Shown piece by piece: positions 33,896-37,266 of a stretch of DNA of 37,266 nucleotides. Origin of the DNA: Desulforhopalus sp. IMCC35007. GTDB lineage: Bacteria > Desulfobacterota > Desulfobulbia > Desulfobulbales > Desulfocapsaceae. Numbering within the stretch: the stretch's first letter is position 1; each line of letters starts with the position of its first letter. A program made the position numbers and the translations under genes. The notes under the pieces are model-generated. The model did not search any database. It had not been told where the DNA came from and saw only the letters and a program-made list of their open reading frames with translations. The DNA lies in contig NZ_SWCN01000037.1 in NCBI RefSeq assembly GCF_005116575.1, positions 1-37,266 of the forward strand. The letters run 5' to 3'.

Positions 33896-35530
33896 TCAAT
33901 CAAATCTTCCTTTATTGGATTTACCCCGGGCTTCAGTTTGACCTTGTGGGGTAAGTTGCTGATCTTCATCGGGAACAACCTGATGTTGTTTTTCAGTCTT
34001 TCCCTTTTGCCTGAACTGTTTCTGTTCTTGAGACTGCACCTGAGGTTGTTTCTTAGGCTTCTGCTCCTGCCTGAACTGTTTCTGTTCTTGAGGCTGTACC
34101 TGAGGTTGTTTCTTAGGTTTCTGCTCCTGCCTGAGCTGTTTCTGCTCTTGAGGCTGCACCTGAGGTTGTTTCTTAGGCTTCTGCTCTTGTCTGAGCTGTT
34201 TCTGCTCTTGAGGCTGCACCTGAGGTTGTTTCTTAGGCTTCTGCTCTTGCTTGAAATGTTTCTGGTCATGAGGCTGTACCTCAGACTTTTTGGGTGTGGC
34301 TGGTGCTGCCTCAAATTTCCTATGCTCTGTCTGGATATTATTCAAACGTTGGTTTTGTTGTTGTTTTTGAAAGTCTCTCCTGTTGTCCGTCTTTACGTGG
34401 GTAAATCGTAAAGGCTGGGACTTGTTTTCTACTACGTCAACAAGGCGTCTGCCTATCATTTGCGTGGCAGGATAATGAAGCTGTTTGTCTTTGTGCTTAT
34501 CCTTTTGCCCGTATATTCGAGGTGGTCGTGCATCTTCATGGTTGCGACGGTACTCAAATTGCTGGTGGTAATTTTTCTCCCAATTTTTATCATTCCGAAG
34601 TCGATGCGAGCGGTAGTTGCGATAATAGGGATCATGGCCGAACCTTGTGGCCCGATTGGAATACCAGGGGTGAAATCCACGTTTTTCGTATCGAGGGTCA
34701 TAGTAATCGCCAAAATAATAATGGTGTGAATCTCGGATAAAGAGTGATAGAAAAACGGCATCAAAATCAAGAACAATAGCTGGAGAATAAAAGTAGCCGT
34801 GATTTCTATATATAGGTCGTGAGTAATAGAGCGGTGCGAACATCAAACCCCGACGACTGATCTGATAATCCCAGTAACCCATTACAAAAACAAAACCATG
34901 TGGTGTCCACACATAATGTGCGGGAATCCAGACCATGTCAGGTCTTTTTGCGTGCCAGTAGCCCGTTTGCCAGGCATAGCCATTGGGAGTCCAGATCCAA
35001 CTTCCCTCTATCCAAACAAAATCAGGTGATGTTGGTGGAGAACTGGGCCCCACTTCCAGAGGTTCAGGAGGAGGTGGTAGAAATTCTGTGCGGGATTGAT
35101 TGGTATCAGCCCAGTATCCAGATATGTATTGGCTGCCACCCTCAATTGATAGCCAATATCCTGAAACCCATTGACGATCAGGTGGTACATCCCTCCAGAC
35201 ACCACTCACCCAGATAAAATCATCTTGGTCTTCGTCCCAACTCCAATATCCGGGAATCCAGGTGACCTGTTCCCCTTCCGGACGAAATTCTGGAGGGATT
35301 TCATTTATTGGTTCCGGTACAGGGCGTGTGGTGATGATACCAGCCGGTTTTTCGTCCACGCTGACATCGGCAAAAGCTTCGTGTATCGGACCGCGTGTCA
35401 GGACTTCTACTCCGTCATCAGTTTGATAGATATCGCTTGCTGCAGAGGCGACTGCTGTTTGCAGAAAACATGACAAACCTATCGACAGTGCAACAATGAA
35501 GACTTTTTGCAAAAGATAATTTTGCAGCAT
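33896..35530 (-). CDS. Secreted YXWGXW-repeat protein with C-terminal tandem repeats
   Basis: The 544-residue protein starts with a signal peptide (LLQKVFIVALSIGLSCFLQTAVASA) and has YXWGXW-type repeats at residues about 90-250: WIPGYWSWDEDQ, WVSGVWRDVPP, WVSGYWLSIEG, YISGYW, WIEGSWIWTPNGYAWQTGYW, WIPAHYVWTPHGFVFVMGYWDY. Then a tyrosine-rich, His-rich region follows (YYFGDYYDPRYEKRGFHPWY). The C-terminus has a Gln/Lys-rich, 20-residue unit repeated (EQKPKKQPQVQPQEQKQ...). The start at 35530 is set by AGGAGG 4 bases upstream; the in-frame reading further upstream is not supported. These proteins are envelope proteins of unknown function. Low complexity in the tail suggests a flexible, basic, surface-exposed end. 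Confidence 0.85.
   Translation of the reverse strand: MLQNYLLQKVFIVALSIGLSCFLQTAVASAASDIYQTDDGVEVLTRGPIHEAFADVSVDEKPAGIITTRPVPEPINEIPPEFRPEGEQVTWIPGYWSWDEDQDDFIWVSGVWRDVPPDRQWVSGYWLSIEGGSQYISGYWADTNQSRTEFLPPPPEPLEVGPSSPPTSPDFVWIEGSWIWTPNGYAWQTGYWHAKRPDMVWIPAHYVWTPHGFVFVMGYWDYQISRRGLMFAPLYYSRPIYRNHGYFYSPAIVLDFDAVFLSLFIRDSHHYYFGDYYDPRYEKRGFHPWYSNRATRFGHDPYYRNYRSHRLRNDKNWEKNYHQQFEYRRNHEDARPPRIYGQKDKHKDKQLHYPATQMIGRRLVDVVENKSQPLRFTHVKTDNRRDFQKQQQNQRLNNIQTEHRKFEAAPATPKKSEVQPHDQKHFKQEQKPKKQPQVQPQEQKQLRQEQKPKKQPQVQPQEQKQLRQEQKPKKQPQVQPQEQKQFRQEQKPKKQPQVQSQEQKQFRQKGKTEKQHQVVPDEDQQLTPQGQTEARGKSNKGRFD
33961..34320 (-). repeat. 60-bp tandem repeat within the YXWGXW gene
   Basis: Four nearly identical 60-base units lie at 34021-34080, 34081-34140, 34141-34200 and 34201-34260, with worn copies on each side (33961-34020 and 34261-34320). 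Each unit encodes 20 residues (about EQKPKKQPQVQPQEQKQLRQ). The unit length is a multiple of three, so copy-number change keeps the frame. Confidence 0.9.
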
Positions 35531-36231
35531 GGTTCCTCCTGGATTTGTTCTCGCTGAATAGCTTGAGGCGCTGTTCTGCGATTTTGAATGGGGGGACGTT
35601 CCTTGATGGCGCGATTGGTTGAAACCAGGGATCTTGAACGTCTCGAGTAACAGGCAGTAGAAGAGCCTCCTGGGCTCAACGATTGTCCTATTGGCTGATA
35701 TATAACTGATTTTCTTTTTCATTTATAATATTCCTTTCTAGAAGCGTGCTTTGGCTTTAGTTATATCAACCTTGTTTCCTGGGATAAACTTCATGCCGGA
35801 CATATAATAAACATTCGGATTGAGAAGGTGAGGGGGGCAAGATAACTTGAACGATTTTTAGTATCATTATTTTTCACCTCGTTATAATGGATCATTAATG
35901 TGAACAGAGATCGTCTCTTAGTTTTTTTGTAATCGAGAATACCGATCAAGAATAGAAGACATCTAGAGAAACAGAGTCTCAGGTGGCCTCATATCGAAAT
36001 CATGTCGGGTAGATGTCGAGTCTTTTATACCTTCACAGACAAACAACAACAAATCTATTGAACTCTGTCTAAAGTTGTGATCTATGGGGTTTACACTTTC
36101 ATAAAGAACAACCTTGTCGGTTAGACGTTGAGAGAGTAAAAGCGGAGACACGGAAGGGGGGTTGGGCCAGGGTCTTCGCATTTTAAAAAGATAAACGAAA
36201 AGCAGGCCTTTTATGGCAGGGTAATGGAATT
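35531..36231. other. Gap without gene
   Basis: An in-frame extension upstream of the YXWGXW gene up to 35722 is open but has no ribosome-binding site and reads as chance. The rest has short frames only; the minus frame 35963-36397 overlaps the next plus-strand gene and has no pattern. Confidence 0.35.
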
Positions 36232-36795
36232 GTGAACCAAACAATACTTCAGGAAAAAATATATGGCGGTACTGTTGAATCGCGACTGGCATTTGCTCTC
36301 TTGCTTTTGAGAAACTTTGGGCATTCTCTAGCCGGTCTGACCGATGCATGTTCAGTCCTTGCCCGAATGCGAACTCAGGAAAGTACCTTAGCCGCATTTA
36401 TGAAAGCCCTGTTGCTCGGTAGAGTCTGTTCCTCCTGTGCTTCTACAAACGGGGGCGGTTGCTGCAGCAGTTACATGGCTGGTGAAACGGACAGTCTGCA
36501 GATACTTATAAATTTGATGGCGGGAGTCAATGTTATCCCGGTTAACCATAATCCTGCAGAGTGCTGCTATCTAGATACTGCCGCAGGGTGTATTTTTACT
36601 TTCAAACCCATGTTTTGTCTCAATTATAATTGTCAGAGCATCAAGGGGCAGTTGAAGCGGGCTGGAGAACAGCAACTAGAGAAGTTGACCGCCATGTTGC
36701 TTGGCAGTCAGTATGAGCTCGAAATGCTGCTGTTCCGTTTTTTGAATACTGATGAATCTTGCCAAAAAATTTTCCTCTTGGCAGCTGAAAGCTAA
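36232..36795 (+). CDS. Cysteine-rich hypothetical protein
   Basis: A 187-residue protein starting at GTG (no ATG is available in frame). The first 50 residues look helical (LQEKIYGGTVESRLAFALLLLRNFGHSLAGLTDACSVLARM). The middle is rich in cysteines: VCSSCASTNGGGCCSSYMAG, AECCYLDTAAGCIFTF, then MFCLNYNCQS. The C-terminal helical part is QLKRAGEQQLEKLTAMLLGSQYELEMLLFRFL. About eleven cysteines suggest an Fe-S cluster or metal site, but I do not recognise the family. It ends 42 bases before the shared terminator with the rRNA genes. Confidence in coding is supported by its length, composition and lack of overlap with another gene. Confidence 0.55.
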   Translation: MNQTILQEKIYGGTVESRLAFALLLLRNFGHSLAGLTDACSVLARMRTQESTLAAFMKALLLGRVCSSCASTNGGGCCSSYMAGETDSLQILINLMAGVNVIPVNHNPAECCYLDTAAGCIFTFKPMFCLNYNCQSIKGQLKRAGEQQLEKLTAMLLGSQYELEMLLFRFLNTDESCQKIFLLAAES

Positions 36796-36837
36796 AAATA
36801 CCCTAATGATAAGGGGAAGCGTCTTAAAAAACAAAAA

Positions 36838-36873
36838 AGCCCCAATCAAGATGTATCTTGATCGGGGCTTTTA
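36838..36873 (-). terminator. rRNA operon terminator (bidirectional)
   Basis: AGCCCC-A-ATCAAGAT / ATCTTGAT-C-GGGGCT forms a 15-bp stem with one mismatch and a 2-base loop. On the minus strand it is followed by TTTTTTGTTTTTT, ideal for ending the rRNA transcript. It also suits the plus-strand Cys-rich gene (GGGGCTTTTATT). Confidence 0.9.
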
Positions 36874-36880
36874 TTAAAAA

Positions 36881-36998
<118 letters not shown>

Positions 36999-37188
36999 AA
37001 CTTGTTAAAACACCGGGGACTTGTAAGAAACTTCCCCAGGGTCAGACGATCCCTCAAAACTAAATAACAACCGTCAGTTAGACAAGCTAACCAACTAAAC
37101 AAACGGGGTTAATCCCCAGTAACAGGTTTTGTGTACTCATGTTCTTACAAGATGTAAGAAACCGGTAACACTCACTGTATCATCCTTA
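36999..37188 (-). other. 16S-5S spacer lacking 23S rRNA
   Basis: About 190 bases lie between the 16S 3' end and the 5S gene. No tRNA-Ile or tRNA-Ala cloverleaf and no 23S sequence is present. The stretch contains GGTTGTTATTTAGTTTTGAGGG on the minus strand (read in two parts, similar to internal spacer motifs of rRNA operons). It looks like the two outer ends of normal spacers joined together. Confidence 0.7.
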
Positions 37189-37266
37189 AAAAGGAGGTGA
37201 TCCAGCCCCAGGTTCCCCTAGGGCTACCTTGTTACGACTTCACCCCAGTTACCAATCATACCTTGG
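37189..37266 (-). rRNA. rrs: 16S rRNA, 3' end (partial)
   Basis: The minus strand reads GGGGTGAAGTCGTAACAAGG, then TGGGGCTGGATCACCTCCTT at its end, the universally conserved 16S 3' terminus including the anti-Shine-Dalgarno CCTCC. The gene continues past the window edge. Exact 3' end is within a few bases of 37189. Confidence 0.97.

Noticed and set aside
33824-34411. A leucine-rich plus-strand frame of 195 codons.
   Set aside because: It is the antisense of the Gln/Lys repeat of the YXWGXW gene; the Leu/Phe/Arg periodicity comes from the 60-bp DNA repeat.
35963-36397. A 144-codon minus-strand frame.
   Set aside because: It overlaps the Cys-rich plus-strand gene, has no ribosome-binding site and no recognised motif.
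36999-37188. tRNA gene in the rRNA spacer.
   Set aside because: No cloverleaf, TPsiC-like or anticodon arm could be drawn from either strand.

Overview
The window suggests a Gram-negative, probably anaerobic, proteobacterium-like genome. The fused SecDF, the ArsP-type permease with small thioredoxins, the mobile mystery proteins A and B and the style of the rRNA region would fit Desulfobacterota (Desulfobulbales-like), but this is inference from gene content and has low confidence. A striking general trait is decay: at least eight gene remnants (SRPBCC, EamA, serine recombinase, IS5-type transposase, FUSC/YccS, IS21 istA and istB, a 2-hydroxyacid dehydrogenase, a membrane protein) lie between intact genes, and long stretches hold no gene.

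Layout. 1-7.7 kb is an accessory or mobile region: an SRPBCC remnant, an Asp/Glu racemase-like gene, a broken EamA transporter, a DUF4258/MqsA-type toxin-antitoxin pair with a palindromic operator, an unknown HTH-like protein, the mobile mystery protein A/B (Xre regulator plus Fic enzyme) pair with several operator-like repeats, an N-terminally truncated serine recombinase, IS21-type end repeats and an IS5-type transposase remnant. A diverged 39-bp direct repeat brackets 3.04-5.79 kb. 7.8-11.4 kb is ordinary metabolism: pncB-pncA (NAD salvage) and metF (one-carbon/methionine). 11.7-16.3 kb carries regulators (AraC, TetR, Crp/Fnr families) with a FUSC remnant and small unknown proteins.

16.8-23.6 kb is a plasmid maintenance module on the minus strand: an array of about 22 well-kept iterons, a Rep_3 initiator with an autoregulatory-looking promoter, then (after a degenerate IS21 insertion) parA and parB. 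A 32-bp perfect palindrome upstream of parA has an 18-bp core repeated inside parB and is a good parS candidate. The module sits on the same DNA as secDF and rRNA genes, so it is either an integrated plasmid, a chromid origin, or an assembly join.

24.2-36.8 kb: a dehydrogenase remnant, a secreted protein of unknown function, HU, an ArsR-controlled cluster (ArsR, ArsP-like permease, two thioredoxin-fold proteins, a decayed membrane gene), then secDF, a CaCA Ca2+/Na+ antiporter, a secreted YXWGXW-repeat protein with a 60-bp internal tandem repeat, and a Cys-rich unknown protein. The window ends in a minus-strand rRNA locus in which the 16S 3' end is followed after only about 190 bp by 5S, with no 23S between them.
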